Assembly: GCA_002304995.1 (NCBI GenBank)
Contig: DBPV01000019.1
Coordinates: 8,238-45,657 of the forward strand
Source: Syntrophaceae bacterium UBA1411
GTDB taxonomy: Bacteria; Desulfobacterota; Syntrophia; Syntrophales; Smithellaceae
Direction: 5' to 3'
Length of the DNA stretch: 37,420 nt
Shown here one piece after another: positions 1 through 7,635 of the stretch. Below the pieces are notes generated by a model. That model was given only the letters and a program-made list of their open reading frames with translations. It searched no databases and was not told the DNA's origin. Both the position numbers and the translations under genes were made by a program. How positions within the stretch are numbered: position 1 is the first letter of the stretch; every line of letters starts with the position of its first letter.

Positions 1-35
1 ATCCACTATCCGCTATCCACCATCCACCATTCGCC
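1..35. repeat. Heptanucleotide tandem repeat at the left edge
   Basis: Five consecutive 7-mers can be read: ATCCACT, ATCCGCT, ATCCACC, ATCCACC and ATTCGCC. The array probably continues beyond the window edge. It overlaps the 3' end of the downstream-facing RNA methylase gene on the minus strand, so the last codons and the stop of that gene are made of repeat units. This resembles the short tandemly repeated repetitive sequences known from some bacterial intergenic regions. Only five units are visible, so its full length cannot be judged. Confidence 0.6.
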
Positions 36-810
36 CCCGCCGCATCTCGTACATCATGATCGCCGCCGCCTGGGGCAGGCTCAGCGACTCGGCCCCGGCC
101 CCGCCGGGAATGCGCCAGCGGACAGCGGCGCCCTGAAGCAGGGATTCCGGCAGGCCGTGGCTTTCGCTCCCGACCAGCAGGGCCGCCTTTTCCTCGACCG
201 GGTGCGGAACGGCGCCTTCGCGCACATCCGAGCCGACGAGCAGGAATTTTTCGCGCAAATCCGGCAGCAGGCTCCAGAGGTCCACGCCGGCCAAAACGGT
301 TATTTTAAAAACGCCGCCCATGGAGGAGCGGACAACCTTGGGATGCGTCCAGTCCACGGAATTCGCGCTCAAAATCACTCCCGCGAATCCGAACCAGCAG
401 GCGCTGCGGATGAGCGCGCCCAGATTCTGGGGATTGGTGATTTCATGCCCGACAAGGAGCGGCCCGGCGGCCGCCGCCAGCCAGGACGAAACATCCGGCG
501 GTTCTTTCTTCCGGACGACGGCGATCACTCCGTCCGGCTCCTTGTCCTGACTCAGTTTTTTAAACTCCGGCCGGGCAAGGAAATAAACGGGAATTCGGTC
601 CTGAACCGGCGCGACCGCTTTTTCCCAGTGGGAGGCCTTTTCCGGCAGAACCAGGAGCGCTTCCGTCTGCCAGTCGCCGGCGAGAAGCTCCCGGACCACT
701 TTTCCGCCTTCGGCCAGAAACAGACCGTCTTCGCGGCGGAATTTGGCATCCAGCAGCCTTGTCCAGCGTTTGATCTGGTTTAGCGATGCCTGGGAATAAT
801 TCCTTTGCAT
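13..810 (-). CDS. TrmH/SpoU-family RNA 2'-O-methyltransferase
   Basis: Predicted SPOUT-class enzyme that transfers methyl from SAM to a ribose 2'-OH of rRNA or tRNA. The 265-residue protein has an N-terminal substrate-binding part (about 1-110) and a C-terminal knot domain. Motif 1 is at 126-141 (NPQNLGALIRSACWFG, with R135), followed by the KVVRSSMGG stretch at 158-166. Motif 2 is at 211-221 (LLVGSESHGLP) and motif 3 near 241-250. In motif 3 the usual Ser-Leu-Asn is Ser-Leu-Ser (Ser244), a conservative departure. The start is supported by an AGGAG-type site overlapping the end of the terC-like gene 10 bp upstream, so it is probably last in that gene string. The C-terminus is encoded by a heptanucleotide repeat. 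The precise target (RlmB-like or other) cannot be assigned. Confidence 0.88.
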   Translation of the reverse strand: MQRNYSQASLNQIKRWTRLLDAKFRREDGLFLAEGGKVVRELLAGDWQTEALLVLPEKASHWEKAVAPVQDRIPVYFLARPEFKKLSQDKEPDGVIAVVRKKEPPDVSSWLAAAAGPLLVGHEITNPQNLGALIRSACWFGFAGVILSANSVDWTHPKVVRSSMGGVFKITVLAGVDLWSLLPDLREKFLLVGSDVREGAVPHPVEEKAALLVGSESHGLPESLLQGAAVRWRIPGGAGAESLSLPQAAAIMMYEMRRGRMVDGG

Positions 811-820
811 AAACGACCCT

Positions 821-1756
821 TCACTCCTTTGCGGCGGCCGGAGGAACGTCCCCCGCCTTTTCCGGCCAGATCACCGACGAGACGATCGCAACGGCCAGCA
901 GCGAAGCGATCACCAAAAGCGACACGCCCACCGGCACATGGTAAAAATCTTCAATGAGCATTTTCACGCCGACGAACGTAAGGATGGCCGCCAGGCCGTA
1001 GTGGAGCAGATGAAACAGCTTCATCAGGCCGGAAATGGCGAAAAAGAGGGAGCGCAATCCCAGAATCGCGAAGACATTGGACGTGTAAACAATGAAGGGA
1101 TCCTTGGAAATGGCCAGCACGGCCGGAATCGAGTCGATGGCAAAAAGGATGTCGGTGGTTTCCAGGGCCAGAAGCACGGCCAGCATCGGCGTGGCATAGC
1201 GAACGCCGCGCCGGACGACAAAAAATTTCGCGCCGGCAAACCGGCGCGTGACCGGAATGAAAAAGCGCAGCAGCCTGATCGCGACGTTTTTCTCGGGGTG
1301 CACCTCCGTTTGTTTGTTGAGCGCCATTTTGACGCCCGTAAACACCAGAAACGCTCCGAAAATGTACATGACCCAGTGGAACGTTGTAATGAGCGCGACA
1401 CCCGCAAAGATGAAAACCGCCCTTGTGACGAGCGCCATCAGAATTCCCCAGAAGAGCGCCTTGTGCTCGTAGGCCTGCGGAACGTTGAAGAAGCGGAAAA
1501 TCAGCATGAACACGAACAGATTGTCGATGCTCAGCGAATACTCGATGAGATAGCCGGCAAAAAACTCCATGGCCTTGCCGTGCCCGTAAAAAAAGTATAC
1601 GCCCGCGCCGAACGCCAGCGCCAGACTGACCCAAAAAGCCGTCCAGAGCATGGCTTCCTTCATGGTAATGACATGCGTTTTGCGGTTGAAGACGCCCAGG
1701 TCGAGGGCCAGCATCGCCAGGATGAAGACCGTGAAAATTACCCACCACCAGATCAT
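821..1756 (-). CDS. TerC-family integral membrane protein
   Basis: A 311-residue multi-pass inner-membrane protein of the TerC family, whose studied members (Alx, MeeF and relatives) export Mn2+ or act in metal loading of exported proteins. Two diagnostic acidic membrane motifs are visible: EYSLSIDNLFVF at 72-83 and ETTDILFAIDSIPA near residue 200. These form the predicted ion site. Seven or more hydrophobic segments and a short hydrophilic C-terminal tail match the family. The start has a good AAAGGA site. Only 14 bp separate it from the upstream oxidoreductase gene, so no yybP-ykoY-type leader precedes it, although such manganese riboswitches often precede terC genes. Neighbours concern thiol redox and envelope biogenesis. 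The name terC is avoided because tellurite resistance is not implied. Confidence 0.9.
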   Translation of the reverse strand: MIWWWVIFTVFILAMLALDLGVFNRKTHVITMKEAMLWTAFWVSLALAFGAGVYFFYGHGKAMEFFAGYLIEYSLSIDNLFVFMLIFRFFNVPQAYEHKALFWGILMALVTRAVFIFAGVALITTFHWVMYIFGAFLVFTGVKMALNKQTEVHPEKNVAIRLLRFFIPVTRRFAGAKFFVVRRGVRYATPMLAVLLALETTDILFAIDSIPAVLAISKDPFIVYTSNVFAILGLRSLFFAISGLMKLFHLLHYGLAAILTFVGVKMLIEDFYHVPVGVSLLVIASLLAVAIVSSVIWPEKAGDVPPAAAKE

Positions 1757-1770
1757 GAAAGGTCCTTTTG

Positions 1771-3102
1771 TTACAGCATGCGGCCGAGCGCCTGCGCCGC
1801 GTTATGGATGATGTCCCACGACGGGCTGAAGGGCGGGGAATAGGCCAGATCGAGCCAGCCTACCGCAGCGAGATCGAGCTCCGACCACAGGGCGACGGAA
1901 AGCGCGTTGATCCGGCCCACCGCGCCGGCCGCGCCCACGGCCTGCGCGCCCAGAAGCCGGCCGGTCGCACGGTCGGCCGTCAGTTTCAGGCCGATTTTTC
2001 TCATGCCCAGGGCGGGCGCCATAGCGCTGCCCCAGGTGATGTTGCTGACCGGCGAAAAGCCGGCGGCGGCCGCCTCTCTTTCCGAAAGACCCGTGGCCGC
2101 GCATTCCAGGCCGAACAGACGAAACGACTGGGCGCCGACAATGCCTTCAAACAGCATCGGCTTTCCGCCGATGTTGCGTCCGGCGACGCGGCCCTGCTTG
2201 TTGGCGATGTCGCCCAGCGGAACGTTCACCCAGCGGCGGCTCACACGGTGAAACGATTCGCAGCAGTCGCCGGCCGCGAAAATATTTTCGATGGAGGTCC
2301 GCTGGGAAAAATCGACGGCAATCGCCCCCGAGGCGCCGATTTTCAAACCCGTCGCCCGGGCCAAAGTCGAGTCAGGCCGGACGCCGATGGCCAGAAGCAC
2401 CAGATCGCCTTCGAAGTTTCCCTGGTCCGTCACGACGCAGAGCGGCGCGCTTTTTCCTTCCTCAACGGCCCGGGCGGAGGCGCCTCCGATAAACTCCACG
2501 CCGTGCGTCCGCAGTTCGCCCGCCATTTCCTGCGCCAGGGCGGCATCCCACCGGTTGGCCGGCAGCGGATCCTTGTGGATGATCGTCGTTGCGATGTTTG
2601 CCGCGGCCAGCGATTCGCACATTTCCAGGCCGATGAAGCCGCCGCCCACAATCACCACGCGCCTGGCCTGCTTTTCGCGAAGCCTTGCCTTGATGGCGAT
2701 GGCGTCCTCCAGATTGCGCAGCGACACCACGCCCGGCAGATCGAGGCCCGGCAGGTCCGGCACAAACGCGGACGTTCCCGTCGCCATCACCAGGATGTCG
2801 TAGGGCAGTTTGCGCCCGTCTGCCAGTTCGACTGCGCCTCCGGCCGGATCGACGCCGGCGACGCGTTCCTGAATCCGCACGTCAATCCCGCCGGCGCGGA
2901 ATTTTTCCGGCGTGCGGGCAATCAGCTTCTTTTCGTCCTGGATTACATCACCGATGTAATAGGGCATCGGTCAGGCGGCAAAGGCAACGAACCTGCCCTG
3001 CTCCAGCATAATGACATTTAAAGACGGATCGGTCCTTTTCGCTTCCGCCGCGGTGGCCCCGCCGCCCGCTCCTCCGCCGATGATGACCAGATTCTTAGCC
3101 AT
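1771..3102 (-). CDS. Probable selenoprotein: FAD-dependent CoA-disulfide reductase/NADH oxidase-like enzyme, Sec44
   Basis: One 443-codon gene interrupted by a single in-frame TGA at 2971-2973 (codon 44). The N-terminal 43 residues carry the FAD dinucleotide fold (VIIGGGAGGG). After the TGA come a second Rossmann motif for NAD(P)H (GGGFIG, about 153-158), the FAD-closing AAGDC motif (about 276) and the family's C-terminal dimer motif LAYSPPFSPSWD. CoA-disulfide reductases and relatives have a catalytic cysteine in FxNCGLPYY near residue 43. Here the same place reads FAA-TGA-PMPYY, so the TGA replaces exactly that cysteine. A SECIS-like hairpin follows. The ATG at 3102 has a GGGAGG site overlapping the lgt stop. 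Family members reduce CoA disulfide, polysulfide or O2 with NAD(P)H; the substrate here is unknown. The alternative is a Cys-to-stop pseudogene, but both flanks are otherwise intact. Confidence 0.85.
2942..2960 (-). promoter_or_regulatory. Bacterial SECIS-like stem-loop after the in-frame UGA
   Basis: In the mRNA, an 8-bp perfect stem (ATTACATC / GATGTAAT) closes a three-base loop GGU. The stem starts 10 nt after the UGA and the loop starts 18 nt after it. Bacterial SECIS elements lie inside the coding region just after UGA, with an apical loop roughly 16-37 nt away and a G in the first two loop bases. All of these hold here. An overlapping 6-bp alternative (CCGATG / CATCGG) begins directly after the UGA. 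This element would recruit SelB with Sec-tRNA. Confidence 0.8.
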
Positions 3103-3116
3103 AGAAACCTCCCGGA

Positions 3117-3959
3117 TTATTTTGCCCGCGCCGCCCGCCGGCGCCACAGCATGATCGCGATTCCCGCGAGCATCATCAGGATGCACAGCACCTGACCCAT
3201 GGTGTTGAATCCCAGAACAAAGCCCAGGTGCGCGTCCGGTTCGCGGAAAAACTCGATAAAGAAACGCACCAGCCCGTAGCCGAAAATGTACAGGCCGACC
3301 GTAAAGCCGTCAAAGGGATTGCGTTTCCGGATCGACCACAAAACCACGAATAAAAACAGCCCCTCAAACAGGGCCTCGTAAAGCTGCGAGGGGTGGCGCA
3401 GGGCTCCGGTCGCGTCCAGCGGGAAAACCATGCCCCACGACACAGTCGTGGCGCGGCCCCAGAGCTCGCCGTTGAGAAAATTGCCGATCCGGCCGAACAG
3501 ATAGCCCAGGGGCGCGGCGGCCGAGAGCCAGTCGCCGAACCGCCAGAAATTGATCTTGTGCCGGCGGCAGAAAAGCAGCGTGACGGCCACCACGCCGATC
3601 AGTCCGCCGTGATAGGACATGCCGCTCAACCCGACAAAGCGAAAGCCGTTGGAAAAATCAAACGGCAGGATGATTTCCAGCGGATGCGCCAGGTAGTAGT
3701 TGAAATTGTAAAAGAGCGCATAGCCTAAGCGGCCGCCGACAATCAGGCCGACCATCGCCCAGATGAGGTAATCCTGAAAATGCTCCGCCGTGATGGAAAT
3801 TTCCCGGCGGCGGATCCGGTAGTAAAACAAGCCGTAGACAACGGCAAAGGCCACCAGGTACATCAAGCTGTAATAACGCAATTGAAAAGAGCCGATGCTG
3901 AAAAGCACGGGGCTGATGTGCGAAGGCAGATGCTGCCAGGCGCTGACAAAAGAATCCAC
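3117..3959 (-). CDS. lgt: Prolipoprotein diacylglyceryl transferase
   Basis: Inner-membrane enzyme that transfers diacylglycerol from phosphatidylglycerol to the lipobox cysteine of prolipoproteins, the first step of lipoprotein maturation. The 280-residue protein is highly hydrophobic with about seven membrane segments. It carries the Lgt signature RIGNFLNGELWGR near residues 165-177 and the conserved YHGGLIG motif (about 137-143), which contains the essential His-Gly region. The start is a GTG at 3957-3959 with an AAGGA site upstream. It sits between trxB (82 bp upstream) and the Sec oxidoreductase (14 bp downstream), whose ribosome site overlaps its stop, so the last two are very likely co-transcribed. 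Confidence 0.96.
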   Translation of the reverse strand: MDSFVSAWQHLPSHISPVLFSIGSFQLRYYSLMYLVAFAVVYGLFYYRIRRREISITAEHFQDYLIWAMVGLIVGGRLGYALFYNFNYYLAHPLEIILPFDFSNGFRFVGLSGMSYHGGLIGVVAVTLLFCRRHKINFWRFGDWLSAAAPLGYLFGRIGNFLNGELWGRATTVSWGMVFPLDATGALRHPSQLYEALFEGLFLFVVLWSIRKRNPFDGFTVGLYIFGYGLVRFFIEFFREPDAHLGFVLGFNTMGQVLCILMMLAGIAIMLWRRRAARAK

Positions 3960-4041
3960 TTTTAGCTGTCCTTTTTATTCGTAAGATTTCGGATGCGCTT
4001 CTGATGATCGGTCGCGACGGAGACGGCCGCCGTCCCGGTCG

Positions 4042-5004
4042 TTAATACGTCCGTCCTTTCAGCTCGTCGATGTAAAGCTCCGCGCTGTTGGCCGCGTTGG
4101 CGCCGTCGCCCGCGGCGGTGACGACCTGGCGGAATTGCTTCGCGCGGCAGTCTCCCGCGGCGAAAATGCCGGGAGCGTCGGTGCGCAGATTTTCATCGGT
4201 CACGATAAAACCTGTCTTGTCCATCGCCACCAGGCCTTGAAAAACCTCCGTGTAGGGCAGGCGCCCCACAAAAATAAACGCGCCGTCGGCCGCTATTTCC
4301 GAAACGGCGCCGGTCTTGACGTCTTTCACCCGGACGCCGGTGACGAACTCCGCGCCGGTGATGGCCTCCACCGTCGCGTTCCAGACGAACGTTATTTTCT
4401 CTTCGGCAAACGCACGGTTTTGCAGGAGGCCCGCCGCCCGCAGCCGGTCGCGCCGGTGAATCACGATCACCCGGTCGGCAAAATGCGTCAGAAACAGCGC
4501 TTCCTGGATGGCCGTGTCGCCGCCGCCCACCACGACCACGGTGCGGTTGCGGTAAAAAGGCCCGTCGCAGGTCGCGCAGTACGATACGCCGCGGCCGACA
4601 AACTCCGCCTCGCCCGGAACGCCCAGACTCCGCCACATCGCGCCGGTGGCGACAATCACAGACAGCGCCCTGTAGGTCCGGTCGCCAGCCGCCACTTCCC
4701 AGAGAACGGGGTCCGCGGAAGCCTGTCGAACGGCCGTCACGTCTTGGGCGGCAATTTCCAGACCGAACTTGAGCGCCTGTTTTTTGAAAAGCTGCATTAA
4801 TTCAAACCCGCCGATTCCGTCGGGAATGCCGGGGTAATTTTCAATCATGTCCGTAATGGTAATCTGACTGACCGTGCCCGCGCCTTCGACCAGCAGCGTC
4901 CGAAGCGCGGCGCGCGCCGCGTAAATGCCGGCCGTGTAGCCGGCGGGACCGCCGCCGACAATAACGATATCATAATCATATTCGGGCAGATGGATCTGGC
5001 TCAT
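4042..5004 (-). CDS. trxB: Thioredoxin-disulfide reductase
   Basis: Cytosolic flavoenzyme that passes electrons from NADPH to thioredoxin. The 320-residue length is typical of the low-Mr type. Visible are the FAD motif VGGGPAG (17-23), the redox-active pair C143-A-T-C146 in SYCATCDGPF, the NADPH Rossmann motif VVVVGGGDTA (about 156) and the NADPH-phosphate-binding HRRDRLRA. A closing GDCR motif near the C-terminus binds FAD. The start at 5004 is chosen for its GAGGAG site 7 bp away; the open frame extends further upstream without family similarity. It has both cysteines, in contrast to the nearby Sec-type oxidoreductase. It heads a run of minus-strand genes with a plausible promoter at 5034-5062. 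Confidence 0.95.
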   Translation of the reverse strand: MSQIHLPEYDYDIVIVGGGPAGYTAGIYAARAALRTLLVEGAGTVSQITITDMIENYPGIPDGIGGFELMQLFKKQALKFGLEIAAQDVTAVRQASADPVLWEVAAGDRTYRALSVIVATGAMWRSLGVPGEAEFVGRGVSYCATCDGPFYRNRTVVVVGGGDTAIQEALFLTHFADRVIVIHRRDRLRAAGLLQNRAFAEEKITFVWNATVEAITGAEFVTGVRVKDVKTGAVSEIAADGAFIFVGRLPYTEVFQGLVAMDKTGFIVTDENLRTDAPGIFAAGDCRAKQFRQVVTAAGDGANAANSAELYIDELKGRTY

Positions 5005-5033
5005 GGCAACGCTCCTCTTTTGTTGTTGTCTGG

Positions 5034-5062
5034 ATTTAATCAGGAAGAGCGGCTTTTGTAAA
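5034..5062 (-). promoter_or_regulatory. Possible sigma-70 promoter for trxB
   Basis: On the minus strand a TTTACA hexamer is separated by 17 bp from TTAAAT, 30 bp upstream of the trxB start and inside the 73-bp gap after the TPR gene. Spacing is ideal and both hexamers match the consensus at several places, but this is a pattern match only. Confidence 0.35.
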
Positions 5063-5077
5063 GATGAAATAACGCTC

Positions 5078-6277
5078 TCAGGCAATGCCGGAAAAGCCCG
5101 CATATTCGTCGGCGTCAGGATCCAGGGGCTTGCCGTACGCATCGGCCGCCGCGCATTTGAAAACGATATGGCTGGGGTCGATCGTTGCGTCGGCGGAAGC
5201 GTTTTGAAAAATCCGGAAGTACACGGCGGCCATATTTGTTTTTTGGTCGAAGAGAATGTAAGCGGGACGGCGGTCAAGCGTCGCTTCCGCCGGCCCGGGC
5301 GGAGCGCCGTTATTGTATACGCCGCGGTTTTCGCGAAGCGTCGCCCGGGAAAGGGTCCAGTTGTCCGAATCAATCACGGAAGATTCATCCATCGTCTTGG
5401 AAAAGGCAAAAGTGAGCGAAAAAAGCTGCGATGCACCGGGCCGGGCCAGCTTGCCGCTAAGGCGGGCGACTTCCGTTTTCGGCCCCAGCCGGCTCCGAAA
5501 GCCGTCGGGGCTGAAAGTCGCCGCTATTTTGCCCGGTGTCGCCTGCGCCATGTAACTTTCCAGATCCGCCGCGTAGGCGGAACCGTGGGCCGCAAGAACG
5601 GACAACTGCTCTTCGGCCCGAAAGAAGTCTCCCTGGTCGGCATACGCATAGCCCAGTTCGCGCCAGGCCAGCGCAAATTTTTTATCGACGCGTTCGGCCT
5701 TCAGAAGCCAGTCCACCGCCCGGGGCAGATCGCCCTCGGCGCGCGCCGTCTGGCCCAGACCGTAGTAGCCGGAAGCGTTGCCGGGGCTGATGCGCAGCAC
5801 CTGTCTGAACTTATCCAGGGCTCTGTCGAAGGCTTTGGCCTCCAGATAACACTGCCCCAGAGAGTACTGGGTTTCGGCGTCGTTGGGGTTGATCGCGATC
5901 GCCTGTTCATACATCCGGGTCGCGTCGGCCCACTTTTCTTCCTTCAGGTAAATATCGGCCAGCGCCTTGTAAAAGGTATCGTCCGTCGGATACAGACGGA
6001 TGCCGTCCTGGCAGGCTTGAACGGCTTTTTCGCTATCTTCCAGTTTCAGGTAGGTCTGGCCCAGGTAGCGAAGCGCGTCAAAGGCATTGCCGGACGACGG
6101 CGCCAGGGCGATTGCCTGTTTGAAGCTCCGGACGGCCTGCGTGTATTTCCCGTTCTGATACTGGTCGATGGCCTGGCCGAGGACAGAGCCGGAAAGGGTC
6201 TCCATATTCGCCCTTGTGTTGGCAAATGTTGAGCGAAATAAATAGTCTATGCTTTCGGATGGCAGGGCCAGATCCAT
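5078..6277 (-). CDS. TPR-repeat protein with C-terminal Ig-like domain
   Basis: A 399-residue protein of unknown specific role. Residues about 25-240 are a run of five or more tetratricopeptide repeats, with the typical A..LG..Y...G....A...F..A....P pattern, for example around 104-170. Such repeats form protein-binding superhelices. Residues about 265-399 look like a bacterial Ig-like (SbsA/Big-type) beta domain, as in LTFAFSKTMDESSVIDSDNW, a fold usual in surface proteins. No signal peptide is visible at the N-terminus, which is odd for an Ig-like domain and suggests either a cytoplasmic role or non-classical export. The start has a GGAG site. It probably forms its own unit: a terminator lies upstream at 6374-6420 and a promoter-like sequence follows it before trxB. 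Confidence 0.8.
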   Translation of the reverse strand: MDLALPSESIDYLFRSTFANTRANMETLSGSVLGQAIDQYQNGKYTQAVRSFKQAIALAPSSGNAFDALRYLGQTYLKLEDSEKAVQACQDGIRLYPTDDTFYKALADIYLKEEKWADATRMYEQAIAINPNDAETQYSLGQCYLEAKAFDRALDKFRQVLRISPGNASGYYGLGQTARAEGDLPRAVDWLLKAERVDKKFALAWRELGYAYADQGDFFRAEEQLSVLAAHGSAYAADLESYMAQATPGKIAATFSPDGFRSRLGPKTEVARLSGKLARPGASQLFSLTFAFSKTMDESSVIDSDNWTLSRATLRENRGVYNNGAPPGPAEATLDRRPAYILFDQKTNMAAVYFRIFQNASADATIDPSHIVFKCAAADAYGKPLDPDADEYAGFSGIA

Positions 6278-6373
6278 GTTCTTCTCCAGGCAAGCCGGTT
6301 CTTACTAGCGTTATCGGCAAGACAGGGGAAAAACTGAATGCCCTGGGGAGAAAAAGGACCGCGGCACAGAAAG

Positions 6374-6420
6374 GAAAAAATCAGGAAACACGGAGGGGGG
6401 GACATCGCCTCCGTGTTTCC
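6374..6420 (-). terminator. Intrinsic terminator of the large catabolic operon
   Basis: A perfect 13-bp stem (GGAAACACGGAGG, 6384-6396, with its complement at 6408-6420) encloses an 11-base loop. On the minus strand it is followed by TGATTTTTTCC. It lies about 80 bp beyond the stop of the alcohol dehydrogenase gene, so it should end the minus-strand operon before the TPR gene. The remainder of the 224-bp gap 6278-6501 shows no other feature. Confidence 0.85.
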
Positions 6421-6501
6421 TTTCAGGTATTTACCATTTTATTGGACAATTCATGGTTGGATACCTTGGGTCTGTTTTTAAAGCCCATGAGGCTGCTTGG
6501 C

Positions 6502-7602
6502 TTATTGTGCGTTTTTTCGCCGCAGGCCTTCTTCGTTTGCCACGCGGATGGCCGCGACCACCGCATCGGGCACAACGGGAATGAGTTCGTTGTGGATGGT
6601 TTCCTTTTCCGCGCACGCAATCGAAGCGATTTTGGCGATGTCCGCATCGGACAAGCCGTCCAGGCCAAGTTCCGCAAGCGTTGTCGGCAAACCGACCGAT
6701 GCGCAGAAATCGTACACGTCATCAATCATCTCCGACGGCTTGTCCGTCAGAAACAGGGAAACGAGCGTGCCGAAAGCCACCTTTTCGCCGTGGTAATAAC
6801 GATGGTCCTTGTCCAGGGCGTTGAGTCCGTCCTGAATGGCGTGAGCGGCCGCAAGCCCCGCGCTTTCAAAGCCGACGCCGGAAAGCAGCGTGTTGGCTTC
6901 CACCACATGTTCGAGCGCCGGAATGACGACATGCTGCCGGCAGGCCGTCTTTGCGGCCAGGCCGTACTCGAGGAGCGTTTCGTAGCACAGGCGGGCCATG
7001 GTCTGCGCCGTCATGGAGCTGTAGGCGCGGACCATGTTTTTCGCATACTTGAGGCGGCAGGATTCCGCTTCGAACCAGGTTCCCAGGGCGTCGCCCATGC
7101 CGGCCACCAGAAACCGTTCGGGAGATTGGGCGATAATTTTGGTATCGACCAGCACGACGTCGGGATTGCGCCGCAGCATGAGCACGCGCTTGATGCGCCC
7201 CGTGTCCGGACGGTAAATCACGGACAGCGAACTGCACGGGGCGTCCGTGGAAGCGATGGTGGGCGCGATAATGACGGGAACGTTCATCTCGTGGGCGACG
7301 GCCTTCGCCGTGTCGAGCGTCTTGCCGCCGCCGACGCCGACGACCACGTCGCAGGCCTTTGCGACGGCGATGCTTTTCAACCGCGCGATTTCTTCATCCG
7401 AACATTCCCGCTCGAAGGGCTCGGCGACAACCTCCACCGATTCCTGCACGGCCGCGAGGATCCGGGGAACGATGGCCGTAAACGTTGACGGGCTGCCGAT
7501 GACGAAGGCTTTCCTGCCGTAGCGGCGGACCCACTCCTGAAGACCGGCGATGGCGTCGCAGCCCTGAATGTATTTTCCGGGGAACAGTGTTGCAGTGATC
7601 AT
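6502..7602 (-). CDS. Glycerol dehydrogenase-type metal-dependent alcohol dehydrogenase
   Basis: A 366-residue member of the iron/zinc alcohol dehydrogenase superfamily, glycerol dehydrogenase (GldA) branch. Such enzymes oxidise a secondary or vicinal alcohol with NAD+. The nucleotide motif VGVGGGKTLDTAK is at 88-100 and APTIASTDAPCS at 113-124. The metal ligands D171, H254 and H271 fall at the classical positions. The start has an AAAGGAG site about 11 bp away. It is the last gene of the catabolic operon, 33 bp after the AOR gene, which suggests that it supplies the aldehyde or ketone for the neighbouring oxidoreductase. The substrate need not be glycerol. Confidence 0.88.
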   Translation of the reverse strand: MITATLFPGKYIQGCDAIAGLQEWVRRYGRKAFVIGSPSTFTAIVPRILAAVQESVEVVAEPFERECSDEEIARLKSIAVAKACDVVVGVGGGKTLDTAKAVAHEMNVPVIIAPTIASTDAPCSSLSVIYRPDTGRIKRVLMLRRNPDVVLVDTKIIAQSPERFLVAGMGDALGTWFEAESCRLKYAKNMVRAYSSMTAQTMARLCYETLLEYGLAAKTACRQHVVIPALEHVVEANTLLSGVGFESAGLAAAHAIQDGLNALDKDHRYYHGEKVAFGTLVSLFLTDKPSEMIDDVYDFCASVGLPTTLAELGLDGLSDADIAKIASIACAEKETIHNELIPVVPDAVVAAIRVANEEGLRRKNAQ

Positions 7603-7635
7603 TTTTCGATGTTTCTCCTTTCGGGACAGTGTTTT

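Noticed and set aside
1757..1770. Possible manganese (yybP-ykoY) riboswitch before the TerC-family gene
   Set aside because: Only 14 bp separate it from the upstream coding region, too little for the aptamer.
2971..2973. Genome-wide reassignment of UGA as an explanation for the in-frame UGA
   Set aside because: Several intact genes here end in TGA (for example at 10464-10466, 9555-9557 and 27317-27319) with correctly sized products.
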